Shown: in pieces, positions 8,515 through 17,566 of the stretch
How positions within the stretch are numbered: the stretch's first letter is position 1
Layout of the letters: each line of letters starts with the position of its first letter
Assembly (NCBI GenBank): GCA_910574635.1
Contig: CAJTCG010000013.1
Coordinates: 58,318-122,317, forward strand
DNA length: 64,000 nt
From: Oscillospiraceae bacterium
GTDB lineage: Bacteria; Bacillota; Clostridia; Oscillospirales; Oscillospiraceae
Reading direction: 5' to 3'
Position numbers and translations under genes: made by a program
Notes under the pieces: model-generated
Databases searched by the model: none
The model's input: the letters and a program-made list of their open reading frames with translations, nothing else
Told to the model about the DNA's origin: nothing

Positions 8515-10002
8515 ATGAAGTATTTGAGCACCAGAGACCGTGCCCTGCGGGTGACCGGGGCCGAGGCCGTGAAGCGGGGCCTTTCCCGGGACGGCGGGCT
8601 GCTGACCCCGGAGGCCGTTCCCCAGATTGGCGAGGCCTTTTTGAAGAGCCTTACCGGGGCCTCCTACCAGGAGCGGGCCGCCAAGGTCATGGCCCTTTAT
8701 CTGACGGACTACAGCGAGGAAGAGCTGCTGGGCTTTGCGAATAACGCCTACGGTCCCGATAAGTACGGCCACCCCGCCGCCGCCCCCCTGCGGAAGGTGG
8801 ATGGCTCCACCCACTGTCTGGAGCTGTGGCACGGCCCCACCTCCGCCTTTAAGGACATGGCCCTCCAGATGCTGCCTCAGCTCCTTTCCGCCGCCCTGCG
8901 GAAGACCGGGGAGGACAAGACGGTCTGCATTCTGGTGGCCACCTCCGGCGACACCGGCAAAGCCGCCATGGAGGGTTTTGCCGGCGTGCCCCAGACGAAA
9001 ATCATGGTTTTCTACCCCAAGGACGGCGTGTCCAAGGTCCAGGAGGCCCAGATGGTCACCCAGGACGGGGAGAATGTGGGCGTCTGCGCCGTGGTGGGCA
9101 ACTTCGACGACGCCCAGGCGGGGGTGAAGCGCATATTCTCCGACGAGGGCATCCGGGAGACCCTGGCGAAGCGGGGCTATCTCCTGTCCTCCGCCAACTC
9201 CATCAACTGGGGCCGCATCCTGCCCCAGGTGGTTTACTACATCTCCGCCTACTGCGACCTGCTCCGGGACGGGGAGATCAGCATGGGGGACAAGGTGAAC
9301 TTCTGCGTCCCCACCGGCAACTTCGGGGATATCCTGGCGGCGTATTACGCGAAGCGCATGGGCCTGCCGGTAGGGAAGCTCATCTGCGCGTCCAATAAAA
9401 ACGACGTGCTGACGGACTTCCTCCGCACCGGCGTGTACGACAAAAACCGGCCCTTCCACACCACCATGAGCCCCTCTATGGACATTTTGGTGTCCAGCAA
9501 CTTGGAGCGGCTGCTGTTCGACCTCTCCGGGGAGAACGACCAGGAGGTCCGGGGCTATATGGAGGCCCTGAACGCCAGTGGGAAGTACGAGGTTTCAAAG
9601 ACCATCAAGGCGGCCCTCCGGGAGCAGTTCTGGGGCGGCTTCTGCGACGAGGCGGGGACTACTGCCACCATCGCCCGGTATTATAAGGAGCACGGCTACC
9701 TCATCGACACCCACACCGCCGTGGCGGCGGGAGTGCTGGAGCAGTACCGGGTGGAGACCGGGGACAAGACCCCGACCATCTTTGTTTCCACTGCTTCCCC
9801 TTATAAATTCTGCGACCATGTGCTCCGGGCCATCGGCGAAGCCCCCAAGGGGGACGGCGTGGAGCTGCTGGACCAGCTTCACGAAAAGACCGGCGTGGCG
9901 GTGCCCCGGCGGCTGGCGGCCCTGAAGGGCAAGAAACGGCGGTTTGACCTCACCTGCGAGAAGCCGGGCATGGACGGCGTGGTATTGGATTTCTTAAAAT
10001 AA
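8515..10002 (+). CDS. thrC: threonine synthase
   Basis: PLP enzyme converting O-phosphohomoserine to threonine. The 495-residue length and N-terminus (YLSTRD, SRDGGLLTPE) fit the long ThrC class found in Clostridia and proteobacteria. The PLP lysine is Lys113 in TSAFKDMALQ, and TSGDTGKAA forms the phosphate loop. The gene starts 36 bases after yraN with an AAAGGTGAG ribosome site and may be read from the upstream operon. Homoserine kinase and dehydrogenase are not in the window. Confidence 0.95.
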   Translation: MKYLSTRDRALRVTGAEAVKRGLSRDGGLLTPEAVPQIGEAFLKSLTGASYQERAAKVMALYLTDYSEEELLGFANNAYGPDKYGHPAAAPLRKVDGSTHCLELWHGPTSAFKDMALQMLPQLLSAALRKTGEDKTVCILVATSGDTGKAAMEGFAGVPQTKIMVFYPKDGVSKVQEAQMVTQDGENVGVCAVVGNFDDAQAGVKRIFSDEGIRETLAKRGYLLSSANSINWGRILPQVVYYISAYCDLLRDGEISMGDKVNFCVPTGNFGDILAAYYAKRMGLPVGKLICASNKNDVLTDFLRTGVYDKNRPFHTTMSPSMDILVSSNLERLLFDLSGENDQEVRGYMEALNASGKYEVSKTIKAALREQFWGGFCDEAGTTATIARYYKEHGYLIDTHTAVAAGVLEQYRVETGDKTPTIFVSTASPYKFCDHVLRAIGEAPKGDGVELLDQLHEKTGVAVPRRLAALKGKKRRFDLTCEKPGMDGVVLDFLK

Positions 10003-10039
10003 AGAGCGACGGGCATCAAACAGAAAGGGGGGAGCTGCT

Positions 10040-10720
10040 ATGGCCCTCTACGCCATTGGGGATCTGCATCTCTCCCTGACGGCCGACAAGCCCATGGAGG
10101 TCTTCGGCCCCGCCTGGGAGAACTACACCGCCCGCATCGGGGAAGGCCTCTCCGCCCTGACGGCGGAGGACGTGCTGGTCCTGGCGGGGGACACCTCCTG
10201 GGGCATGAGCCTGGAGGAGGCGGAGGCCGACTTTCAATTCCTGGACCGGTTCCCCTGCAAGAAGTATCTGGTGAAGGGAAACCACGACTACTGGTGGACC
10301 ACCGCCGCCAAGCTCCACCGCTTCTTTGACGAGAAGGGCATCCACACCCTGGACCTCCTTCATAATAACTGCGTCTTCTACGGGGATTACGCCGTCTGCG
10401 GCACCCGGGGCTGGTTTTTGGAGGAGGACGCCCACAACGTCAAGGTCCTCAACCGGGAGGTGGGGCGGCTGGAGGCTTCTTTGAAGGCGGCGGGGGAGAA
10501 GCCCATTTTGTGCTTCCTCCACTACCCGCCACTTTACCAGGGCTATGAGTGCCCGGAAATCTTGGAAACGCTGGAAAAATACCGGGTTTCCACATGCTGC
10601 TACGGCCATCTTCACGGCCACGCCATCCGCCGGAGGCTGGAGGGAAAACGGGGAGAAACGGAGTTTTCCCTGATCTCCGCCGACTATCTGGGCTTTGTTC
10701 CAAAAAAAATTTGTGATTGA
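10040..10720 (+). CDS. metallophosphoesterase
   Basis: Calcineurin-like phosphoesterase of 226 residues. Metal-binding motifs are in order: GDLHL (8-12), GDTSWG (about 52-57), KGNHDYWW (about 80-87), a His in CFLHYPP and a final GHLHGH. That is the complete di-metal site, so the enzyme should be active, but the substrate cannot be read from sequence. The ribosome site is AAAGGGGGGAG before the ATG. It lies 37 bases after thrC and is probably its operon partner. Confidence 0.88.
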   Translation: MALYAIGDLHLSLTADKPMEVFGPAWENYTARIGEGLSALTAEDVLVLAGDTSWGMSLEEAEADFQFLDRFPCKKYLVKGNHDYWWTTAAKLHRFFDEKGIHTLDLLHNNCVFYGDYAVCGTRGWFLEEDAHNVKVLNREVGRLEASLKAAGEKPILCFLHYPPLYQGYECPEILETLEKYRVSTCCYGHLHGHAIRRRLEGKRGETEFSLISADYLGFVPKKICD

Positions 10721-10752
10721 AGGAAAAAAGACTGGTATTTTCAATTTTTTTC

Positions 10753-10761
10753 TGATAGAAT
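10753..10761 (+). promoter_or_regulatory. extended -10 promoter of tig
   Basis: TGATAGAAT is an extended -10 (TG-n-TAGAAT) in a short AT-rich gap about 60 bases ahead of the tig ATG. No good -35 is seen. Confidence 0.45.
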
Positions 10762-10819
10762 ACTTATTTGCCCGGCCATATACGTTTTGAGTGCCGGGAA
10801 TGAACGGAGGAAAACAGAC

Positions 10820-12286
10820 ATGAGTGTGAAAAGCTGCGAGAAGATCGAAAAAAGCCAGGTCGCGTTGACCATCGAGGTGGAGGCCGCGGAGTTTGAGGCC
10901 GCCATGGAAAAGGCGTACCGGAAGATGCGGGGCAAGATCAACGTCCCCGGTTTCCGCCCCGGCAAGGCCCCCCGGAAAATCATCGAGGGCATGTACGGCG
11001 CGGAGGTGTTCTTCGACGAGGCCATCAATATTGCCTTCCCCGACGCCTATGAGGCCGCCGTGAAGGAAAAAGAGCTCCAGGTGGTGGGCTATCCGTCCGT
11101 GGAGCTGGTGGGCGAGTGCACCCGGCAGGGCTTTACCTTCAAAGCTGTCGCGCCCGTGTATCCCGAGGTTACCCTGGGCCAGTATAAGGGCCTGACTGCT
11201 CCCAAGGAGGAAGTGCAGGTCACATCCGAGGACGTGGACCGCCGCCTCCAGACCCTCACCGACCGGAACACCCGCCTGGTGTCCGTGGAGCGGGAGGCCA
11301 AGGAGGGCGATACCGCCGTCATCGATTTCGAGGGCTTCCTGGACGGAAAGCCTTTCGACGGAGGCAAGGGGACCAACCACAGCCTGGAGCTGGGTTCCCA
11401 CAGCTTTGTTCCCGGCTTTGAGGAGCAGGTCGCGGGCATGAAGGCCGGCGAGGAAAAAGACATCGACATCACCTTCCCCGAGGACTACCACGCGGACCTG
11501 GCCGGCAAGGCCGTGGTCTTCAAGGTCAAGTGCCACGAGGTCAAGGAGAAGGAAGTTCCCGCCCTGGACGACGAGTTTGCCAAGGACGTCAGCGAGTTCG
11601 ACACCCTGGACGAGCTGAAGGCGGATCTCGAAAAGCAGATCAAAGAGGAGCGGGAGAAGGACGCCCAGCGCGGCTTTGAGGACGCGCTGATGGAGCAGGT
11701 GGCCCAGGGCATCACCGCCGAGATCCCCGACGCCATGGTGGAGGGCCAGGCCCGGCAGTTCGTGGAGAACTTCCGCACCCAGATCGCCCAGCAGGGAATC
11801 CCCTATGACCAGTATCTCCAGATGACCGGCATCCAGGAGTCCAAGCTGCTGGAGGACGCCAAGGAGCCTGCCCTGCGCCAGGTGAAGATGGACCTGGCCG
11901 TCATGGCCGTTATCAAGGCCGAAAACATTGAGGCCGGCGACGAAGATGTAGAGGAAGAATACAAGAAGCTGGCGGAGCAGTTCGGCATGGATGTGGAGAT
12001 GGTAAAGAAGTACATCCAGGCCGACCAGGTGAAGGACCAGGTTTGCAGCCGCCGGGCCATCGACGTGGTGGTGGAGAGCGCCACCGCCGTGAAGCCGGAG
12101 GAGAAGCCCGAGGAAAAACCCGCGGAGGAGCCCGCCGCGGAAGAGAAGAAGCCCGCCCGGAAGCCTCGCAAGAAGAAGACGGAAGAGTCCGAGGGTGCGG
12201 AGCCGGACGCGGAAGAGAAAAAGCCCGCCCGGAAGCCCAGAAAGAAGAAGACGGAGGAGACCGAGGAGCCGAAGGACGCCGAATAA
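10820..12286 (+). CDS. tig: trigger factor with a basic repeated tail
   Basis: Ribosome-associated chaperone and peptidyl-prolyl isomerase. From ATG 10820 (ribosome site ACGGAGG at 10804-10810) it has 488 residues, longer than the usual ~430. The ribosome-binding GFRPGKAP loop sits at about 45-52, the FKBP-type domain (IDFEGFLDGKPFDGG, LGSHSFVPGFEEQ) at about 160-240 and the helical chaperone domain follows. The last ~65 residues are an added low-complexity tail rich in Pro, Glu, Lys and Ala, with two copies of EEKKPARKPRKKKTEE. The gene leads the clpP-clpX-lon cluster, a conserved arrangement. Confidence 0.94.
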   Translation: MSVKSCEKIEKSQVALTIEVEAAEFEAAMEKAYRKMRGKINVPGFRPGKAPRKIIEGMYGAEVFFDEAINIAFPDAYEAAVKEKELQVVGYPSVELVGECTRQGFTFKAVAPVYPEVTLGQYKGLTAPKEEVQVTSEDVDRRLQTLTDRNTRLVSVEREAKEGDTAVIDFEGFLDGKPFDGGKGTNHSLELGSHSFVPGFEEQVAGMKAGEEKDIDITFPEDYHADLAGKAVVFKVKCHEVKEKEVPALDDEFAKDVSEFDTLDELKADLEKQIKEEREKDAQRGFEDALMEQVAQGITAEIPDAMVEGQARQFVENFRTQIAQQGIPYDQYLQMTGIQESKLLEDAKEPALRQVKMDLAVMAVIKAENIEAGDEDVEEEYKKLAEQFGMDVEMVKKYIQADQVKDQVCSRRAIDVVVESATAVKPEEKPEEKPAEEPAAEEKKPARKPRKKKTEESEGAEPDAEEKKPARKPRKKKTEETEEPKDAE

Positions 12287-12322
12287 GCCGAATCTTTACT
12301 TGCGGATTCACAGATTCGACAC

Positions 12323-12357
12323 ATTTTCACATGATGCCTGTGGTATCATGTGAAAAT
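12323..12357. repeat. 13-bp inverted repeat upstream of clpP
   Basis: ATTTTCACATGAT (12323-12335), a nine-base spacer, then ATCATGTGAAAAT (12345-12357), a perfect match. No T-run follows on either strand, so it is unlike a terminator. It may be an operator or an mRNA hairpin ahead of clpP. Confidence 0.8.
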
Positions 12358-12437
12358 GGTTATATGGGCATAACTGCCGGGCGCTGGAGCGCGCTTCACC
12401 CCTGGCAGGCCCGCACAAAAGACTGGAGGTTATCAAA

Positions 12438-13040
12438 TTGAGTCTAGTTCCCTACGTAGTCGAACAGACCAACCGGGGCGAGCGGTCCTATGACATTTTC
12501 TCCCGGCTGCTGAACGACCGGATCGTCTTCCTGGGCGAGGAGGTCAACGCCACCACGGCCAGCCTGATCGTGGCCCAGCTCCTCTATCTGGAGGCCCAGG
12601 ACCCGGATAAGGACATCCAGCTGTATATCAACAGCCCCGGCGGATCGGTTACCGACGGCATGGCGATTTACGACACCATGCAGTACGTCAAATGCGACGT
12701 GTCCACCATCTGCGTCGGCATGGCGGCCAGCATGGGAGCCTTCCTCCTCTCCGCCGGAGCCAAGGGCAAGCGCATCGCTCTGCCCAACGCGGAGATCATG
12801 ATTCACCAGCCTTCTGCCGGCACCCAGGGCCAGATTACCGATATGGCCATCCACCTGAAGCGGTTGGAGACGATCAAAAAGCGGATGAACCGCATCCTGT
12901 CGGAAAACACGGGCCGATCCATCGAGGAAGTCACGGACGCCTGCGAGCGGGACAACTTCATGAGCGCCGAGGAGGCCAAGGAGTTCGGCCTGATTGACAA
13001 GATACTGGTCAACAAGGAAGAGAAAAAGGACGAGGCCTAA
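12438..13040 (+). CDS. clpP: ATP-dependent Clp protease proteolytic subunit
   Basis: Serine protease that forms the double-heptamer chamber fed by ClpX. Length 200 residues. Catalytic Ser98 (AASMGA), His123 (MIHQPSAG) and Asp172 (ERDNF) are all present. The start is TTG at 12438 with a strong GGAGGT ribosome site at 12425-12430; there is no better ATG. It is followed by clpX after 36 bases, so protease and unfoldase are made together. Confidence 0.96.
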   Translation: MSLVPYVVEQTNRGERSYDIFSRLLNDRIVFLGEEVNATTASLIVAQLLYLEAQDPDKDIQLYINSPGGSVTDGMAIYDTMQYVKCDVSTICVGMAASMGAFLLSAGAKGKRIALPNAEIMIHQPSAGTQGQITDMAIHLKRLETIKKRMNRILSENTGRSIEEVTDACERDNFMSAEEAKEFGLIDKILVNKEEKKDEA

Positions 13041-13076
13041 ACGCGAAGCCCCATCCCCGATAGAAAGGTAAAAACC

Positions 13077-14381
13077 ATGAACGACGACGGCAAGAAAACT
13101 CTGCGGTGTTCTTTCTGCGGCAAGCATGAGCAGCAGATCCGCCGCATGATACAGGGCCCCGGTGTGCGTATCTGCGACGAGTGCGTCCACCTGTGCATGA
13201 GCATTCTGAACGACGGCTTCGAGCCCGATGCCCCGGCGCTGGAGGACCTGCCGGACCAGCTGCCCACACCCCGGGAGATTAAAGATGTGCTGGATCAGTA
13301 TGTTATCGGCCAGGACGAGGCGAAGGTCGCCCTATCCGTGGCGGTGTATAATCATTACAAGCGCATCTTCTTCGGCGGGGACGAGGACGTGGAGCTCCAA
13401 AAGAGCAATATCCTGATGCTGGGCCCCACCGGCTCCGGCAAGACCCTGTTCGCCCAAACTCTGGCCAAGATTCTGAAAGTGCCCTTCGCCATTGCCGACG
13501 CCACTACCCTTACGGAAGCGGGCTATGTGGGCGACGACGTAGAGAACATTCTCCTCCGCCTTCTTCAGGCGGCGGACTTCGACGTGGAGCGCGCTGAGCA
13601 CGGCATCATCTATGTGGATGAAATCGACAAAATTGCCCGGAAGAGCGAAAATACCTCCATTACCCGGGACGTTTCCGGGGAGGGGGTGCAGCAGGCACTG
13701 CTGAAAATTGTGGAGGGGACCGTGGCCAACGTCCCGCCCCAGGGCGGCCGGAAGCATCCCCATCAGGAATTCATCCAGATGAACACGAAGAACATCCTCT
13801 TTATCTGCGGCGGCGCGTTCGACGGGCTGGAAAAAATTATTGAAAAGCGCCTGGATCAAAAGAGCATCGGCTTTGGGGCCAATATCCAGGGAAAGAAGGA
13901 CAAAGACCTGAGCAAAATCCTCCACGAGGTCCAGCCCCACGACATTCTGAAGTACGGCATCATCCCGGAGCTGGTAGGCCGCCTTCCGGTTATCGCGCCG
14001 CTGAACGGCCTGAGGCGGGAAGACCTGGTCCGCATTCTCCAGGAGCCGAAGAACGCCTTGGTGAAGCAGTACAAAAAGCTGCTGGAGTACGACGACGTGG
14101 AGCTGGAATTTGAAGGCGAGGCGCTGGACGCGATTGCCGACAAGGCCATTGAGCGGAACATCGGTGCACGGGGCCTTCGGGCCGTCATGGAGGGTATGCT
14201 GACTCAGATCATGTACGACATCCCCTCGGACCCTACCATTGCCAAAGCCGTTATTACCAGGGAGTGCGTGGACGGTACGGGCCGGCCCGTTTTGACAAAG
14301 GACCCGGAGAAGGTGAGCTATTCCGTGAAGCTGAATCCGGGCAAGAGCGGAAAATCCCGCCCGCCGAAGTCCGCATCCTGA
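13077..14381 (+). CDS. clpX: ClpX unfoldase, ATPase subunit of ClpXP
   Basis: Hexameric AAA+ unfoldase that recognises, unfolds and feeds substrates into ClpP. The 434-residue protein starts with a zinc-binding domain (Cys11, Cys14, Cys33, Cys36), then Walker A GPTGSGKT at about 116-123, Walker [11 protein letters not shown] at about 177-186 and the RKH/IGF-containing region typical of ClpX. The ribosome site is AGAAAGG. A 12-bp hairpin follows before lon. Confidence 0.96.
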   Translation: MNDDGKKTLRCSFCGKHEQQIRRMIQGPGVRICDECVHLCMSILNDGFEPDAPALEDLPDQLPTPREIKDVLDQYVIGQDEAKVALSVAVYNHYKRIFFGGDEDVELQKSNILMLGPTGSGKTLFAQTLAKILKVPFAIADATTLTEAGYVGDDVENILLRLLQAADFDVERAEHGIIYVDEIDKIARKSENTSITRDVSGEGVQQALLKIVEGTVANVPPQGGRKHPHQEFIQMNTKNILFICGGAFDGLEKIIEKRLDQKSIGFGANIQGKKDKDLSKILHEVQPHDILKYGIIPELVGRLPVIAPLNGLRREDLVRILQEPKNALVKQYKKLLEYDDVELEFEGEALDAIADKAIERNIGARGLRAVMEGMLTQIMYDIPSDPTIAKAVITRECVDGTGRPVLTKDPEKVSYSVKLNPGKSGKSRPPKSAS

Positions 14382-14416
14382 CACAAGAAGACGCCCGGCC
14401 CCGCGCCGGACTGAAA

Positions 14417-14446
14417 GAGAGGAAGGGAGTAACGTCCCTTCCTCTC
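14417..14446 (+). terminator. hairpin between clpX and lon
   Basis: GAGAGGAAGGGA (14417-14428) and its exact complement (14435-14446) form a 12-bp stem with a six-base loop. Only GGGTTGT follows, so it may be a weak terminator or an RNA-processing/stability hairpin that lowers lon expression. Confidence 0.55.
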
Positions 14447-14512
14447 GGGTTGTAAGGACATCTTCCATTCCGTACCATTATTTTCCAGTGCCTGGAAAGG
14501 AGCGTGAACCCT

Positions 14513-16918
14513 ATGACGCCTATGGAACCGGCTACAATCAATATGCCTGTGCTGGCTCTTCGCGGTCTGACGGTCTTCCCTCATATGAATCTGACCTTTG
14601 ACGTGGAGCGGCCCATCTCCATTGCGGCCCTGGAGCGGGCCATGGAGGGGGAGCAGGATGTTTTCCTGGTCACCCAGCGGGAGATCGGAGTGGAACAGCC
14701 GGAGGAGAAGGACCTGTATCAAATCGGCACCGTCTCCCACATCCGGCAGATTCTCCGCCTGTCCTCCGGTTCCGCCCGGGTGATGGTGGAGGGCCGGAGG
14801 CGGGCCCGCCTCCGGCGGTTGTGGCAGTCCTCACCGTACTTGCAGGCCAATATTGAGGTGCTGCCGGAGGAGGTTCCCTCCGAAGCCAGGAGCCCCCGGG
14901 CAGAGGCCTTGCTTCGCCAAGCCTGGAGCCTCTTCAGCGAGTACGCCCAGCTTTCCGGATCGGTTCCGGGGGAGATTGTCACCGCTGTGATGGATGGCCG
15001 GGACGTGGGGTATCTGGCGGACTTCATTGCCCAGAACATCCCCCTGCGGCACACGGATAAGCAGGGGATTCTAGAGGAGCTGGCCCCCTTCGTCCGGATG
15101 CGGAAGCTGAACGGCCTTCTGGCCAGGGAGTGCAGCATCCTGGGTTTTGAGCATGAGATGGAGGGCAAGATCCGGGACCAGCTGATTCGCACGCAGCGGG
15201 ACCAGATTCTCCGCACGCAGATTCGGGTCCTCCAGAACGAGCTGGGGGAGGACGACGAGGATGAAGTTGAGGATTATTGCCGCAAGATTTTGGAGCTGCA
15301 GTTGGAGGAGGAGGCGGAGAAGCACCTGCTGAAGGAAGCGGGGAAGCTCTCCCGTCAGCCCTATGGCAGCGCCGAGGCGTCGGTGATCCGAAACTATTTG
15401 GATGTATGCCTGGAGATGCCCTGGAACACGGAGACGCGGGAGCGCGTCAGCGTGGAGGCCGCCCGGAAGGTGCTGGAAAAGGATCATTTCGGCCTGGCGA
15501 AGGTGAAGGAACGGATTTTGGAAACCATCGCCGTCCGGCAGATGAACCCCAAGGGCAAGGGGCAGATTTTGTGCCTGGTGGGCCCGCCGGGGGTGGGAAA
15601 AACCTCCATTGCCATCAGCGTTGCCAAGGCGCTGAACCGGAAGCTGGCCCGGCTTTCCCTGGGCGGCGTCCGGGACGAGGCGGACATCCGGGGCCACCGG
15701 CGGACCTACATCGGCTCCATGCCCGGCCGGGTCATTGACGCCATCATCCGGGGCGGGTCCATGAACCCGCTGCTGCTGCTGGACGAGATCGATAAGCTGG
15801 GGAACGATTACCGGGGAGACCCGGCCTCGGCCCTGCTGGAAGTGCTGGACAGCGAGCAGAACCATTCGTTCCGGGACCACTATATGGAGATTCCCGTGGA
15901 CTTGAGCCGGGTGATGTTCATTACCACCGCCAACACCACGGACACCATTCCCCAGCCCCTGCTGGACCGGATGGAGGTTATCCGCCTCAGCAGTTACACC
16001 GACGAGGAGAAGGTGGAGATCGCCCGCCGCCATCTGCTGCCCAAGCAGCTGGCGGAGCACGGCTTGAAGAAATCCTCCCTCCGGGTGGGGGACGATGTGC
16101 TCCGGGCCGTAATCCGGGACTACACCCGGGAGTCCGGCGTCCGGCTGCTTGAGCGGCGCATTGCGGCCCTATGCCGGAAAACGGACATGAAGCTGGTTTC
16201 CGGCGAGACGAAGCGGGTGACGGTAATGGAGGAGGATCTTCCGAAATTCCTGGACTGCCAGCCCTATCCCCCTGCCCTCCATACGGAGAAGGAGGAGACC
16301 GGCGTGGTCAACGGCCTGGCATGGACGGAGACCGGCGGCGAGATTCTGGAAGTCGAGGTCGTTGTGTGCGAGGGCACCGGCAAGCTGGAGCTCACCGGAA
16401 ACCTGGGGGACGTGATGAAGGAGTCGGCCCAGGCGGCCCTGAGCTGCATCCGCAGCCGGGCGGCAGTGCTGGGCGTGGAAGCGGAGTTTTATAAAAACAA
16501 GGACATCCATGTCCACTTCCCCGAGGGAGCGGTGCCCAAGGACGGTCCCTCGGCGGGCATCGCCGTCACCACGGCCATGCTCTCCGCCCTGACGGACCGG
16601 AAGGTCAAGGCGGGCCTGGCCATGACGGGAGAGGTGACCCTCCGGGGACGGGTGCTGGCCATCGGCGGGCTGAAGGAGAAGACCATGGCCGCCCTGCGGA
16701 ACGGCATCGGCACGGTGCTGATTCCCAAGGACAATATCCGGGACCTGGAGGAAATTGACCAGACGGTCCGGGCGGCGCTGAACTTCATTCCGGTGGAGAC
16801 CGTGGATCAAGTCTTTGCCGCGGCGCTGGTGCCCATGCCGGAGGCGGTTCGTGAGGAAGCGCCGGTCTTTCCCCCTATCGGCCGGGAAAAGAAAGAAGCC
16901 GCTGTTCTCCGGCAGTAA
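14513..16918 (+). CDS. lon: endopeptidase La (Lon protease)
   Basis: ATP-dependent serine protease for damaged and regulatory proteins. From ATG 14513 (AAGGAG at 14497-14502, ten-base spacing) it has 801 residues; the GTG at 14504 is too close to the ribosome site. Order: N-terminal substrate domain (LPVLALRGL-type beginning), a coiled-coil region with LGEDDEDEVEDY, Walker A GPPGVGKTS near 357, and protease domain with Ser680 (DGPSAG) and Lys721 (GGLKEK). The dyad is intact. It forms part of the tig-clpPX-lon-engB cluster. Confidence 0.96.
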   Translation: MTPMEPATINMPVLALRGLTVFPHMNLTFDVERPISIAALERAMEGEQDVFLVTQREIGVEQPEEKDLYQIGTVSHIRQILRLSSGSARVMVEGRRRARLRRLWQSSPYLQANIEVLPEEVPSEARSPRAEALLRQAWSLFSEYAQLSGSVPGEIVTAVMDGRDVGYLADFIAQNIPLRHTDKQGILEELAPFVRMRKLNGLLARECSILGFEHEMEGKIRDQLIRTQRDQILRTQIRVLQNELGEDDEDEVEDYCRKILELQLEEEAEKHLLKEAGKLSRQPYGSAEASVIRNYLDVCLEMPWNTETRERVSVEAARKVLEKDHFGLAKVKERILETIAVRQMNPKGKGQILCLVGPPGVGKTSIAISVAKALNRKLARLSLGGVRDEADIRGHRRTYIGSMPGRVIDAIIRGGSMNPLLLLDEIDKLGNDYRGDPASALLEVLDSEQNHSFRDHYMEIPVDLSRVMFITTANTTDTIPQPLLDRMEVIRLSSYTDEEKVEIARRHLLPKQLAEHGLKKSSLRVGDDVLRAVIRDYTRESGVRLLERRIAALCRKTDMKLVSGETKRVTVMEEDLPKFLDCQPYPPALHTEKEETGVVNGLAWTETGGEILEVEVVVCEGTGKLELTGNLGDVMKESAQAALSCIRSRAAVLGVEAEFYKNKDIHVHFPEGAVPKDGPSAGIAVTTAMLSALTDRKVKAGLAMTGEVTLRGRVLAIGGLKEKTMAALRNGIGTVLIPKDNIRDLEEIDQTVRAALNFIPVETVDQVFAAALVPMPEAVREEAPVFPPIGREKKEAAVLRQ

Positions 16919-16930
16919 AGGAGGGGAAGG

Positions 16931-17518
16931 ATGTCCGTCAATTTTGGAAAAGCGGAATTTGTCCGTTCCGCCGGGACCAGGGAACAGTTCCTTTGGGACG
17001 GTTTGCCGCAGTTTGCCTTTGCGGGCCGGTCCAACGTGGGGAAGTCCTCGGTGATCAACCGGCTCCTGGGCCGGAAGAACCTGGCCTATGTGGGGTCTTC
17101 CCCAGGGAAGACCACCCAGGTGAACTACTTCCTGGTGGACGGGAAAGCCTACCTGGTGGACCTGCCGGGCTACGGCTATGCCAAAGTCTCCAAAGCGGAG
17201 AAGGAGCGCTGGGGGCGCCTGATGGAAAGCTATTTCCAGGAGGCCCATATCACCGCCGGCGTGCTGATTGTGGACGCCCGGCACAAGCCGACGGCCAATG
17301 ATTTGACGATGCACGGCTGGTTTCGGGAGACGGGCTGTCCGGAGATTGTAGTGGCCAACAAGCTGGATAAGCTGAAAAAGAGCCAGATTGACCCGGCTTT
17401 GGCTTTGATTCGGGAGACGCTGGAGCTGGGGGAGGAGGACGTGCTCCTGCCGTTCTCCGCCGAGAAGGGAACGGGGAAGGAGGAGCTCATCCGCCTTCTG
17501 AACGCCGCTGTGGAATAA
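16931..17518 (+). CDS. engB: ribosome biogenesis GTPase YsxC/EngB
   Basis: Essential small GTPase for 50S assembly, 195 residues. G1 GRSNVGKSS is at 32-40, G3 is DLPGYGYAKV, and the G4 NKLDK and G5-like PFSAEKGTGK motifs follow. The ribosome site AAAGGAGG and ATG lie 12 bases after lon, so the two are likely co-transcribed, as in Bacillus (lonA-ysxC). Confidence 0.95.
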   Translation: MSVNFGKAEFVRSAGTREQFLWDGLPQFAFAGRSNVGKSSVINRLLGRKNLAYVGSSPGKTTQVNYFLVDGKAYLVDLPGYGYAKVSKAEKERWGRLMESYFQEAHITAGVLIVDARHKPTANDLTMHGWFRETGCPEIVVANKLDKLKKSQIDPALALIRETLELGEEDVLLPFSAEKGTGKEELIRLLNAAVE

Positions 17519-17527
17519 AAAAAGAAA

Positions 17528-17547
17528 AGCCGCCCAGCTGGGCGGCT
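17528..17547. terminator. bidirectional terminator between engB and gpmI
   Basis: The palindrome AGCCGCCCAGCTGGGCGGCT is flanked by A-rich sequence on the left and T-rich sequence on the right. It serves the converging engB and gpmI transcripts. Confidence 0.9.
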
Positions 17548-17566
17548 CTTTTTCTATACAGGCTGC

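Noticed and set aside
10016..11536. 506-codon open frame on the minus strand opposite the phosphoesterase and tig
   Set aside because: Low-complexity Gly/Leu/His-rich translation, no ribosome site, and it crosses an AT-rich promoter gap; it is a shadow of GC-rich genes on the other strand.
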